64,000 bases of DNA, from the NCBI GenBank assembly GCA_025201375.1, contig JAIWZP010000074.1:59351-123350 (forward strand), in the 5' to 3' direction. This document shows, in pieces, positions 1 through 11,475 of this stretch. The translations under genes were made by a program, and so were the position numbers. Origin of the DNA: Gongronella butleri. Its lineage: Eukaryota; Mucoromycota; Mucoromycetes; Mucorales; Cunninghamellaceae. The stretch's first letter is position 1. Every line of letters begins with the position of its first letter. Under the pieces are notes generated by a model. That model was not told the DNA's origin. It searched no databases and saw nothing but the letters and a program-made list of their open reading frames with translations.

Positions 1-960
1 TACAATGGCGAGCGCCAGGTTCGCCATGGGGAGACATTTTGACGCCGTTTCACGCGCCTTGGCCGACGATGCCTGCTTGCGTGCTACTCGCGCCGCAATA
101 CCTTGGGTGATCACTGCCAGCTGTTGCAAAAAAAAAAAAAAAAAAAAAAAAGGGATGTGTCAATTTTTTTTTAAAAAAAAAAAAGCGCGTCGCGGCCGCG
201 TTTGGCATGATTTTCTTACTCTAAAGTGCGAAAAGGCAACGGCAAAAGGCCAGCGGGGGACCGGGTACGGCGTGCCGCTGTGCTTGCAGTAGACTTGCAT
301 GAGCTCATCACCACTGGGCACGGGCAATGGCTCTTTGGCACCCATGAAGCCAAAATCGGAGCTGGGCACCGCGTAAGGTTGCAGCAGGTTGGCCAAATCC
401 GAGTAAGGATGGCCGATCGTCGACAATTCCCAATCCAAGACGCCAATCACACGGTTCTCAGTGGGGTGGTAAACAATGTTGTCAATCTAGACACAGAACA
501 CAAGCACAAAAAAAAACAAAAAAACAAAAAAACAAAAAAACAAAAAAAAAATCAGACATCACGCGCGCACGCACCTTTTTTTTTTTTTCATGCACTCCAC
601 ATCACACGAATGCGCAATACCTCTTTTTAACCCCCCCCAACATCATCTCTCACGTGATGGGAGCCTCATCTTTTTTCTTTGTTTTTGTACCTTGTAGTCA
701 CCGTGCACGATGGTGGCCGCGTCCTTTGGCTGGTTCCTCTTGAACCAGGCAAACATTTCATCCAATCGCGGGATGTCCATCACCTTGGCGCCCGTGTCCT
801 TGTCGACCACGGCCGCCTGCAGCGTCGACACCTTGTGCAAGGACTTCATCTGGCGGTCATAAAACCCGGAATTGCGTCCGTACGATTCCAAGCCAATGGC
901 CTTGAAATCTACGCTGTGCAGCTTGGCCAGCGTCGCCATCGCCGCATACCAGCTGCAAGC

Positions 961-1024
<64 letters not shown>

Positions 1025-1969
1025 GGGCGAGGTCAGGCGATTTCTGCGATTTTTGACTTTTGATGCATTTAAAGATGACTTACCACTCCTTGCGGTCTTC
1101 AAAGGACAGCTCGGGCATGCGCACATCCTCAAAGATGCGGCCCTTGAGGAATTCCATCACCTAGAAATACAGAAAATGGCATTGTGATGCGTTAGGAACT
1201 CATTGGAACAAGATGCGCGAGTCAGCCTACATAAAAAGGGGTGCCAATGACGCTATTGTCCTCGCACAGGGCGTACACCTTGGGCACAGGCACGTCCGTG
1301 TGCTGTCCGAGCGCGTTGATAATGCGATACTCGCGCTCAACGGCGTGCGCCGTCTTGGAGATCAATGCACCAGGGGGCTTCTTGCGCAAAACATATTGCT
1401 GCTGGCTGTGAATGAAAAAAAAAAAAAACGAATAGCCAATTTGGAGCGCGCGTGAGTGACACCGAATTAAAATAAAACAGGGGGGAACAAAGCCTCGGGC
1501 GGTGGTGCGCGCGTAAAGGGGGAAGCCAATGCCAGCCATTGGCGCATCCCCCTCGGCTGACAAGCTCATGGACTTACTTTCCATCCTTCAGCAAGTACGT
1601 GGGATTGCCTACATCCAGGGAAAAAGGAGGGAGAATGAGCATCAAGGAGCGAAAAAAAAAAGCAGGAAAAAGGAGTTTTCGGTGCCTTTGATCCTTTTTT
1701 TCATGGCGCGCGCGACTCACTCTGGCCAAAAGCAAATTGAGACACGTGCAATGGGGTCTTGAAGCCTGGTATGTGCTGCACAAGATACGCCTCCAAGGCG
1801 CCCGTGTTGAGCTCGTGTCTAAAAAGGCGAAAATTGAGCCGTTAAAGTCTGTTGCCATGGCAACTCGTTGTCTCAAACGACACGCAACGCCTTTCTCCTT
1901 GCGCATTGTTGTCCTCGAGCCTTTGTTTACTTACCCAGAACGGACAGACGACGTCTTTTGTCCAGTCAT
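1..1969 (-). CDS. Phosphotransferase (APH/choline-kinase fold) of ACAD10/11 N-terminal type, 3' end cut by window
   Basis: Eight exons on the minus strand: 1969-1935, 1818-1721, 1608-1578, 1405-1231, 1160-1084, 952-691, 486-220 and 120 to the window edge. They give about 355 visible residues in one frame. Seen: the glycine-rich start [15 protein letters not shown], the VLRKKPPG lysine region, the catalytic HGDYK...DN (Brenner motif, split by an intron) and the metal motif [14 protein letters not shown], then [14 protein letters not shown] near the edge. This order is typical of the aminoglycoside-phosphotransferase-like domain at the N terminus of ACAD10/ACAD11, which also occurs alone in fungi. 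Known of the family: phosphorylation of small hydroxyl substrates, in ACAD10/11 linked to 4-hydroxy-acid breakdown. Substrate here is inference. The first exon ([11 protein letters not shown]) has only splice and frame support. The intron ahead of exon 6 carries a 62-base homopolymer. Confidence 0.85.
962..1023. repeat. A62 homopolymer in an intron
   Basis: An uninterrupted run of 62 A on the plus strand. On the coding (minus) strand it is a T62 polypyrimidine tract nine bases from the AG acceptor of exon 6 of the phosphotransferase gene. Length may be affected by assembly error. Confidence 0.9.
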
Positions 1970-3371
1970 ACTAAGGATGGGTAAAGAAAATACGAAAAAA
2001 AGAGGAATAACGAACAAAAAGAATAGCAAAAAAAAGCTGTGCCTGCCGCCCCATTTATGCTGACAGGCGATTTTCAAATTGGGGCGGCGCCCCGCCCCGC
2101 CTTTTTGTCATGCAAATTCACACACTCGCTTTCATGTTCGTCCCAGAGTATTCATGCAAATTGACATGGATGGGGGCCCTGTCAAATCGTTCCTTGCTTT
2201 CAATGAATCATGGCCATCGTCAGGCAAGCAAAAAAGCTTCAAATGTAAAAATAAAGTATCAAGGGCACGTCCTCCCGTCTCCAATGGCCCCTCCTTGTGC
2301 TCACCTTGGCCCTCATCCCTCCCCACACCCGCACAATCAATGCGAGATTCTGGCTCGATTCAAACTCCTTGGATACCGCAATTGCCGCACGCACTCCTAT
2401 AATGATAAAACGTGGAGTGCTTGGTTCTCCAATTAGACATTTGATGCTTTTCAAGCCATCAATGGGCACCAACCTCAAGCTATCCCGCTCTGAGCCTCTT
2501 ACCGCATGTAGATTTCGCACCAATCGTCGTCGAAAACTGCAAAAATCATTGACGTCGACTAGATTACTCGCGAGCAAAATCGCAAAAATTGGGGGGGGGA
2601 GGTTTCTTTAAAACTTCAAATTGTTCATCAATCAACGCAGCACCGATCTGGAACTCGCTCCATTCTGCTAGTACTGACATTCTTCATCTTTTAATACGGC
2701 GGCGCCAATCTGCGTTGCCTAGTACATTTTTGTTCTGCGCAATTCGTGTTTGAAGCCATTCAAAGACCTTTTTTTTGTGCACGCGGGCACGGTCAATCGT
2801 TTCAAACGGCCAAGCGGGTTGTTAAACAAACCCATCGCATGTACATGTCGTCATCAAACGCTGTTGTGATCGTCTCGCTTGGCCAAGAAACGTGGTGAGT
2901 CATGTCAAAAGTAGAATAAAAAACAGAAATGAGCCAGTATGGAATATTCAGGGGTACGCCTAGACACGATCCGATCTCTACTGATGGGCGCCGCTCGCTT
3001 TTGTACGACTGACACTCCTTGACACCCACACGGGTTCATTTTTGCCGTGATTATCTGATGGATTTAAGGGTCAATGGATAAAAAGTGATCCCTTTCATCT
3101 CGGCGGAGCTCCTGAGGATCACATCGTTGCGCGGTCATTGGACTCTTCGTCTGCCGGGCCTCCTTTTTTTTTTTATTTAGCCATGACAAAAGGCTGACAG
3201 CTGCCAATGCATTGATAGGGAGAGGTCCTTGTAAGCTTATTTTCGTCATTGTCAAAGGGTATCTATCTCCCTTGCAGCCGCCCGTGTGTCAAGGGGCGTG
3301 CTTAAATAGCCTTGCAACATTAGGCCTCTTGTTTTTCTTCTTTTTTCCCCAATTTTGCTCTTTTTTCTTTC
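1970..3371. other. Intergenic region between divergent genes
   Basis: About 1.4 kb between the start codons of the phosphotransferase (minus) and the membrane-protein gene (plus). It should hold both promoters. I see no credible exon, RNA gene or repeat; the short ORFs here show no family features. Confidence 0.5.
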
Positions 3372-5584
3372 ATGACTCATCTTAGCGACTTTAGCTTTCT
3401 TCGTAAGCGCAATTGATGAATGAAAAAGGGACGGTTGCCTTGCTAACATGACCAATTGTTGATAGAGCGCGCCACATATCTTACATATTTGCTGATTTGG
3501 TACACACATCGCGTTTGGTCGCTGGATCGCTTCCGATGTCTGCGATGGGCCAAGCTCAAATCTGGCGAGCTAAAAGGCATTGTCACTATCCTACTCTTTT
3601 TTATGATACCGTGTCAGTTGGTATATGGTGCGTGCCGGCAAAAAAGCAAAAAAAAAAAACAAGAAAACAAATGAGAGAAAACGCGACACGTCGCGCTTTG
3701 TCGCGTTGATCATGGCTCATCCATTTTTTTCCGTATAACCTTTGTATTCTAGAATGTACCACAATACGCGTCAAATACGATGAAGGCTTTGCCAGCCTCT
3801 TTGGACATGTTTATCCCAAGCCCGAGTTCATGTGGACGGAGGCAGACAAGCGTTTAATCATTCCTACAAGTAAGCCAATCGAGCCCCATCATATTTGTGA
3901 GGAGTTTAAGCCGGGAATTGATCTCATTACCGGCGTTTGTCGCCAGATTATAGTCTTTGCATTGGCTTTGCACTGCAGACGTAAGAAATCTTAGCCACTC
4001 CTTATTTCTGCAATCAAAACGAGATACTCAATTCGCCACTGGGTCGCTTTTTTCGTCATTTAGAGGCACTCTGCTTCTTCTCCAGTGCTTTTGGAACTAT
4101 CTTTCCACAGCAGTCGCCAAAAGAAACTTCATGAGCAGCAAGGAGTTCAAACTATACGTCATTTGGTGAGTGCGTCCATGCTCTCCTTTGACCACCCCTT
4201 CCCCCTCCAACAATTGATATCATAGATTTCACCCGTCCCCCCTCTTTTTTTTTTTATTTTTATTTTTTTTTTTTTTTGCGCGCGTCCCCTAGAGCTTGCG
4301 TTTTTGGGCACTGATGCGTCATTTTTTTTATTTTTTATTTTTTTTTTTTTTGGCATTGACAGGACGATCTTGACGATCATTGCGTTTCCTTTTATCCAAT
4401 TCAACTTTACGCGCAGCATGTATGACCCGACATACAAGGAAATCATGCCGGAATTGGTGTACAGCTGCGGCTTGTTCATCATCGCGCTTTTAGGCGTGCG
4501 ATCCAATTGGAAGTTCAACAAGCTGCTGAGCGCCACCAAGCAGGCCAACAACTATCGGTCCATGTCCTCCAAGATCCATCACTTTCAAGAGCTCAATCGC
4601 ATTTTGACAGTCGCTCTGTTCATCTATTCGATTTCGCTCATCATCCTTTGCGCGGACGGTCTCACCGGCAAAAAGACCCTCAATGCTCACAAGTTCTCCG
4701 CGGATTTCCTCATCTGCAACAGTAAGTTCTTTTTCTCGCCCCCTTGTACTGCCAATGCCCTTTTCTGAGGTTAGACGCGAAATGCACGGTTTTGCCAAAA
4801 TGGCTCTTTTATTCCCCACTCCCTGTTCCACCCTGGCCATCCCCATCCCTTTTGGGGTCAGCTTCTGGGGTGTGCCCTCAAACCATTATCCAAGGACTGT
4901 GCCTCGGTTTGATGATGGCCATCAGCATCCATGTGCTCCTATTTTTTATTTTTTACTTTTTTTCTTTTTTTCTTTTTTTTTTTTTGCATTCTCCTGACGC
5001 GGCTCCTTTTTTTCATAGCAAATGTGGCCTCCATCATCACATGGACAGTGCTTATTTTAATTTTCCATCCAAAGCCGACGCACGAAGCGGCGTATCACAG
5101 CACAATGGCGGCGACATCGCCGTCCCATGTTCAAAAGAACACGACATCGACGGCGCAGCAAGATCCTGGCTTGGTGTCAACGATTACTATTGACAAGCAC
5201 GCGTCCACGATCCTCATTGACGGTGTGGCAAGCGGCAATAACCCGTATGCCAAGTATCACACGGCCATTTCGCCGTATTACGCCAATCCGGCTGGAACAG
5301 GCACGATGGCGGCTGGCAGTGGCGGCGGCAACCATGCCATGGCCACGGCGGGCAGGGCCAATGGCGCACGAAACACGACGTCGTATCATGGATCCACGAT
5401 CATCACCAGTGTCAATGAGCAACGGCTCCAGCGCACGTCCAATGCTTCATTTTTGGCCGACGCTGCTGTGCCGTCTTACTCCATGGCAACGACACGCTCG
5501 GGCTCGCACCAAGATCGTGTGCACGCCGACGACGATGAGAAATGGCTTCTGGATTCGCCAACAAAAGGCGATAACCACTTGTAA
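3372..5584 (+). CDS. Multi-pass (about 6-7 TM) membrane protein of unknown function
   Basis: Model: 3372-3402, 3466-3627, 3753-3869, 3947-3980, 4064-4165, 4363-4721, probably 4862-4906, then 5019-5584. All junctions keep frame; product about 471 residues, or 456 without the 45-nt exon. Hydrophobic segments: ATYLTYLLIWY, GIVTILLFFMIPCQLVY, LCIGFALQTGTLLLLQCFW, FKLYVIWTILTIIAFPFIQF, ELVYSCGLFIIALLGV, ILTVALFIYSISLIILC and a last one ending WTVLILIF. The 45-nt exon restores a full-length last helix (QTIIQGLCL joined to ANVASIITW), so I favour including it, although its donor (gtttga) is weak. The long tail (about 170 residues) is Ser/Thr/Gly-rich, polar and probably cytoplasmic. The topology resembles a GPCR-like receptor, but no diagnostic motif is recognised. 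The first exon is the least certain. Confidence 0.65.
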
Positions 5585-5799
5585 AGCCCAAAAATTGCCC
5601 CTCATTTCTTATTTTTTTAGTAATTGTGCGTGTATGACACGAGTTTTAGCTACAATCTTGCATACGTAAATAATAATATAAATGGATATCGATCGAGTGT
5701 TTGCGGAGCAAATAGCAATAAACACATTTTCACTGTAATTAGGTTGTTTGTCGATAAGAAATCTATCTATAAGAGAATTTGTGGTCAAAACGAGTTATT
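5585..5799. other. 3' flank of the membrane-protein gene
   Basis: AT-rich DNA after the stop codon with several AATAAA-like words (for example near 5716) that could serve for polyadenylation. No gene seen. Confidence 0.4.
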
Positions 5800-6630
5800 C
5801 CGCGCCTGCTCGTTCAAATGAGCCCGCACTTGCGGCAATGCGACGTCTCGCTGACACGCTATGTTCATTTTCAAAAACCATGAATTTTCCTAGGGGTACA
5901 GTCGAGGAGCTAAAAATGGCGAAATTAAAATCCTCAGCTCTCCACACCATTCAACCCCAAGGTGAACAAGCAGCGTTCACTGATAAAAACACAATAAAAG
6001 CCAGAGGTCCATTGCCTGGTTGTCGCGTAAAATACAAAAAGCTGCGAATTTTCACCACAATGTAAACTCAGCGAGAGTTGGTCATAGCGCCTTGAAAGTT
6101 AATTCAACAGAAAGAGTGTGGCTCGCTGCATATGTACACATTGATGATCTATGCAAAACATGCATTTTTGGTGCTTTTGACATGCGTTCAAAATCATATA
6201 TAATTTTCGACGCATGATAAACCGCGTCAGACGTGGAGTGACACGCGTCTGTTTCTAATCCAATCCATGCTCCTGGGTTCCCACTTTCTAACGAACGCTT
6301 TGGCTTGGGTCCATGGGCGCGTTCTTCCCTTGCAATTCGCCTTTGAAATTAAATCCAAAATCACGGATTGCTTACCTACGAGCAATTGGATCGCTCTCTC
6401 TTGCGGCATTTTCCGAGATTTCACCATGCACTGATTCTTGGGTGCAAGTTTGGCGCGATTCTCGAGACTCAAGTTTTCGATTTTGTTTTTGGATGCTCGC
6501 CACGACGAAATTTCGATTTGCTCGTGGCGCGCCTCAAATGCTTTTGTCAGCTTAAATCCGTGTCCCGGTCGGAGTTTCAAGCTCGCCTTTTCGCGTTGGG
6601 ACGCGTTTCAGGGGCATTCAGATGACCTGA
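5800..6630 (+). repeat. Dispersed repeat family R1, copy A
   Basis: One of three diverged copies in the window (others at about 32550-33350, inverted, and 50710-51520). Shared landmarks in order: GGGGTACAGTCGAGGA, a 'CATTCAACC' block, a 'GTCGCG' / 'AAAAAGCTGC' block, ACCGCGTCAGAC with an ACACGCG word, and 'CGTTGGGACGCGTTTC' near the right end. No conserved open frame spans it, so it looks like a non-autonomous transposon or relic. I could not find terminal repeats or a target duplication; edges are approximate. Confidence 0.75.
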
Positions 6631-7439
6631 TGGCGTGTTCCATTAGTCTAACCATCAAAATCGCTTGCTTCGGATATTTGACCCAAAAAACCGTTTTATT
6701 CAAGCCTTTTTTATTTTAAATGTCAATTGTTTGCATGCATTGCACGAAAAAGCGGTAAATTGGTTGGTGGCGATCTAGAAAACCGCGATGAAATCTCATT
6801 TCATCATATGGTGGCTGCGCTGTGATGTCAAGAAAATTGACATGTTGACACCCTTGGTCAACAAAACAGGCAGATACAGTGCAGACGCAGCCTTCTGGGG
6901 ACGACGATCAAGCTTGGTCATCCATTGAAAAAGACAAGAAATTTGGATTTTCGAGTAAAAATCGCGAGAGATCAAGGGCAAATGGTACACAGACCTCTCT
7001 TTGTGTGTTACAGATGTGCTTCGCGTGACGCGGTTTACTGTGCAATTTTTTTCAAGGTCACCAAAATATAAACTGAAGCTGCGGTGGCCCTAGAACCGTA
7101 TTTTTTTTTTTTTTGCAAAAAGATGCCACTTCGAGGTAGCTAGTCTTTCTAAACCGGGTGATTCCAAACATTTAGGTTGTGAATCTATGAAATAAAGATA
7201 AAAGATCGTCCCGCACGAAAGCTGTGAAATTGGCATGGCATGGATTTTTTTTTGATTTGCAGGCACCGGGACGCTTGTCAGGGGGTGATCCGATTTCGAT
7301 TTCTGTGTCATCGGAGCGGAGTTGCCTTTTTGAGCATGACGTTTCAGCCGCTCACCTATTATTTTGCGGGGGGTGATTGTTGCTCCGTTTTCTTTTTTCC
7401 TTCCTCCACTTTTTTCGTTTATTGCATTCTTTTTGCATC
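6631..7439. other. Intergenic region upstream of dihydroorotase
   Basis: About 0.8 kb with no credible coding exon. The 100 bases before the dihydroorotase start are pyrimidine-rich, as ahead of several other genes here. Confidence 0.45.
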
Positions 7440-8758
7440 ATGACCAAGACTATTACGCTCCCTTCTGCCAGCGATTTCCATCTTCACCTCCGCCAAGGCG
7501 ATATGATGCGCATGGTTGCACCCAAGGTCGCTGAAGGCGGCGTGTCGCTTGCGTATATTATGGTAAAAGTTGATTTTTTTCAGTTTTTATACAAGGGCCA
7601 CCGCAATGACTGATTTTTGTTTTTCTCCCTGGGTGTGTTTAGCCCAATTTGCAGCCGCCCGTGACCAAGACGGAGCAGGCGCTTGCGTACAAGGCGGAAT
7701 TGGAGGCGCTTGCACCGGATGTGACGTTTTACATGACGTTGTACTTGTCGCCGGACTTGACGGTGGACGAGGTGCGCAAGGCGAGCGCGGCGGGCATTGC
7801 GGGTGTCAAGTCGTATCCTCGCGGCGTGACGACAAACAGCGATGGCGGCATTGAGAACTATGAAATCTACTATCCTGTGTTCCAGGCGATGGAGGAGGAA
7901 GGCATGGTGCTGAATTTGCATGGCGAGATCCCCAGCGACTTTGACAATGACGTGTGTGTGATGAATGCCGAGGAAAAGTTCCTTCCCCAGCTCGAAAAGA
8001 TCCACCGCGCGTTCCCCAAGCTCAAAATTGTCCTCGAACACGCGACCACCGCCGCCGCCGTCGACATTGTCAAGCGCCTCGGCGACACCGTCGCTTGCTC
8101 CATCACCGTCCACCATTTGCAACTTGTCGTCGACGATTGGGCCGGCCAGGCACATCATTTCTGCAAGCCCGTTGCCAAATATCCACATGATCGCCAGGCA
8201 TTGCGCGAAGTGGTTGCCTCGGGTAAGCTATTTTTTTTTAATGTTTTCTGGTCCTTTTTGTGTCTCTGTGTCTCTCCCTGTCTTTTTTTTTTTTTTTTTC
8301 TGTGCGAGTGGCGTGACCTGGTGCAGAACCCCCCTCATGGCTCATTTTTTTTTTTTTTGCTGTTTTCTATTTTTTTTTTTTCTGTTTGTTTAGGTCATCC
8401 GCGTTTCTTTTTGGGCACCGACTCTGCGCCTCATCCCAGCCATACCAAAGAGACCGGTGCATGCGCGCACGCGGGCGTGTTCACGACGCCGCTGGTGTTG
8501 CCCTATCTTGCGATGATCTTCGAGAGCATTGGGTGCTTGGACAAGCTGGAGAACTTTGCGTGCCACTATGGTCGCAACTTTTATGGCTTGAAGCAAAAGG
8601 AGGGCTATCAGGACCGTACCGTGACGCTTGTCAAGGAAGAAAACATCGTTGTACCCGCCAATTATCAGATTTCCGCGGCCAAGCCGGACCTTGGCAAGGT
8701 CGTGCCCTTCCTTGCCAACAAGGACATTGGCTGGAAGATCAGCAACAACTTTTGCTAG
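7440..8758 (+). CDS. URA4: Dihydroorotase (pyrimidine biosynthesis)
   Basis: Cyclises N-carbamoyl-aspartate to dihydroorotate, third step of de novo UMP synthesis, cytosolic. Three exons: 7440-7562, 7643-8222 and 8394-8758; 355 aa, close to yeast URA4 and bacterial PyrC. Seen: metal ligands DFHLHLRQG (His14, His16), the carbamylated-lysine site GVKSYPRG (Lys97), HGE (His134), LEHAT (His174) and catalytic Asp244 in GTDSAPH. The second intron contains three long T runs. An AATAAA word follows the stop near 8814. The motif set belongs to type II (PyrC-like) dihydroorotases, as in other fungi, not to the CAD fusion. Confidence 0.96.
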
Positions 8759-9141
8759 ATGCCCCCCACCGGCTCTTTTTCCCGCGCTTCTTTGCCATTG
8801 ATAAAAAAAAGCAAATAAAAGTATAATAGACATAATAGACATCAGTTTTTTATAATTGAGGAGACAAATACGTACGGCAAACACTAAGAGGAGAGAGAAA
8901 AAAAGAAGAAAAAGTGACTACGGCAATTGGGATATTTACAAAAGCGACGAGAAAAAAAGTGGATAAAAATGGAGTGAAACATGGGGCCGAACGAAGTGAT
9001 GGAAATTGTGTGAGACCGGGATGCACATGAGAGAGAGAGAAGGGGAGGGGAAAATGGTGGTGGGGGAGGAAGGGGGGAGATGCTGTATGAAATGAATGGA
9101 ATGGGAGAAAAAAGAAAAAGAAAAAGAAAAAAAAAAGAACT
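8759..9141. other. Convergent 3' spacer, GA-rich
   Basis: Between the stop codons of dihydroorotase (plus) and the DUF8032-type gene (minus). Purine-rich low-complexity sequence, with polyadenylation-like words near 8814. No gene seen. Confidence 0.6.
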
Positions 9142-10346
9142 TCAAGCAATGCTATAGCGCTTTGACTTTCTCTTGCGCAACGTGCCATTTGCGACCTTTT
9201 CTTGTCGTGTGACACGGCGGGAACGCATATCTGCATGATGGTTGCGATAGGCATCGACGGCGCGCTGGATCAAACCACGGCGGCCGCACAATTGGTCTTT
9301 GTTCAGCCAGCAGAGTTTCCAGCCGAGCGTGTTACAAGAAGATTCATAGTCCCAGCGGTTGCCATCATAGACCTCTCGTGGCACGTTTGCACGTGGGTAA
9401 ATCTAACACAAAAAAAGAAAGAAAAAAGAGTTGGCGCTAAGCATGGTTCCCCAAAAGTGGTTTAGAAAGAAGGTAGCCTTCTTACGGTGTTGGCGTCTCG
9501 GAAGGCGGTGGGAATGGCGTCCAAGGCAATGCCATCGACATTGATGCACACGGTGTATTCCTTGACCATGCGATCGTGCGAATAAAGAAACGACATGTGT
9601 TCGACGCCGTCAATGAGCTTGTGCACTGGCGCATGAGCTGTCAATGACACGACGGACGCGACGGATGGGTGAGACGAGGACCGGCGGCGCGGCGAACGAT
9701 GGCGATTTGACGATGATGCCGAGGACGAAGGCACGGCACATGAGTGTCTGCGTTGTTTGAGGTTTTTTTGCTGCGGACGTGGCATTGGGGGCGACGGTGG
9801 ATGAGGATGATGATGGTGCGGGTGCGGATGCGGGTGAAGACGCATGGCCGCTATATCCTGAGGCGGTGTGGGCAGGCCAGGAAGCATGGCGCCTGTGGAA
9901 TGCAGCAAAGACATATCATAAAGCGTGGACGGCGAGCCTGTTGGCGGTGTGGGCGGCATGGACGCGCCCATCATGGAGGAGAAACCAAGATCCATCGAAT
10001 TCGAAGTCTTTGAAGGCACAATGACGCTCGTGGGGTGAATTGAAGCCGGAACAGGCGGCTCGGCGGTCAATGGAAGCGCGTCTTGCGTCGTCGTCAGCGT
10101 TTCCAAAAAAGACGGCCACGCAAACGCCGACGTTTGCCACGGCATATACTCATTGGACGTCGGTGAAGGCGTCAGGCCAAGCGACGACACAGGCGACGCC
10201 TCTTGCGCGTGAGATGTCGCTTGAGACACCTCTTGATGCAAATCTGGAAGCGCATCTGGCCCGCCCGTCGACCCGAAATAGTCCCAGTCCATATTCTCCA
10301 ACTTGATGGAGCCAGGCAAAATAGGATACGTAAAAGAATCAGCCAT
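9142..10346 (-). CDS. DUF8032-type protein, putative transcriptional regulator
   Basis: Two exons, 10346-9486 and 9402-9142; 373 aa. Residues 1 to about 230 are disordered (Pro/Ser/Thr-rich with a His/Pro run near residue 175 and a basic KQRRH patch). The C-terminal 140 residues are compact: GVEHMSFLYSHDRMVKEYTV, then IYPRANVP, YESSCNTLGWKLCWLN, GRRGLIQRAVDAYRN and a basic RSRRVTRQEK stretch. I recognise this as the DUF8032 domain of fungal proteins, mainly early-diverging fungi, often annotated as transcription-factor-like. DNA binding is inference from the basic tail and nuclear-type disorder. The start follows from the long open first exon. Confidence 0.8.
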
Positions 10347-11444
10347 GTGCGTGTCAAAAATCGATATTTTTTAAAAAAAAAAAAGTGTGTGTGTTTGTGT
10401 GTGTGCAAGATGAAAAAAAATAGAGAGAGAGGCGAAAAAAAAGGAGGAAAGCACACAAAAATGAGATGAAAAAAAAGGTGATGTGAAGGGAATGGGAAAG
10501 AAAAAGGGAAACTTGAGAATCGTGCTAAGATAAAAAGAAAAAAAAAGTGGTGTGCTTTCCCTTCAGTGAAACAAAGCGCATTGTTTTGTCATTTCATTCA
10601 TGCAGCTCGACAAGGACGTTCCCAAAGGCCGGCGGACATGGAATCAACTGACACTTGGCCAACAATCACCGATGGATCCACACACAATTGGGGAAAGCTG
10701 GGCCAGCTTTTCCAGCTTGGGAAACGAGAGCGAGAAAAAAAAAAAAAGAATAAGAGAGGAGAGTCAGAGAGACAAGAGAACGGAGAGAGGGCCGAGAATC
10801 GCTCGTTTGAGACGGGGCGCCTGCTCCTTTTTTTTTTTTTTTTTCGCCCATCAATGGGCAACAATGCCCGTTCTTTTGCAAAAAGCGTGTGTGACGTGGG
10901 CGAGTTGAGGGCGCCCATCCTTTTTGTTTATGTCAATTGACAGACTAGCCTTTTGATGTGTCCGTTTCTTGTGATCATCCAAACCCAAAAGCAATGGGCG
11001 ACTTCCGTCCATCTTTTTTTTCTTTTTTGCTCACGCTTTTCCGCAAGGAAGCAGCCCAATTTGGGTTTTAGCATGTGGAACACATCAATGGTTTGAAACA
11101 CCGGTGACCAAAAAAAAAAAAAAAAAACCGTCCAACCCTCAGAAAAGAAGTCGTCCAAATGGGAAAAAACCGCCGCCCGTGGGTCAGCCTATGAGCGTGT
11201 CATGACGACAGACAATGCTCTCTTTTTTTTTTTTTTGCCTTTTGTTCCCACACAATAGCGTAAGATTTCGATGGAAAAAAAGAAAAAATAGAGACAATCG
11301 AGAGCCAGAACATCAGGTGTGAGAAGACGCGTGTCCCGTCCGTGTGGATGTTTGGTGTCAGATCTCGTCTCGCTTTCGCTCTCGTTGGTGTGTATGTGCG
11401 CGCGACGCGACGTCATAAAGGTCATGCATGCAAACGTGCATGCA

Positions 11445-11475
<31 letters not shown>

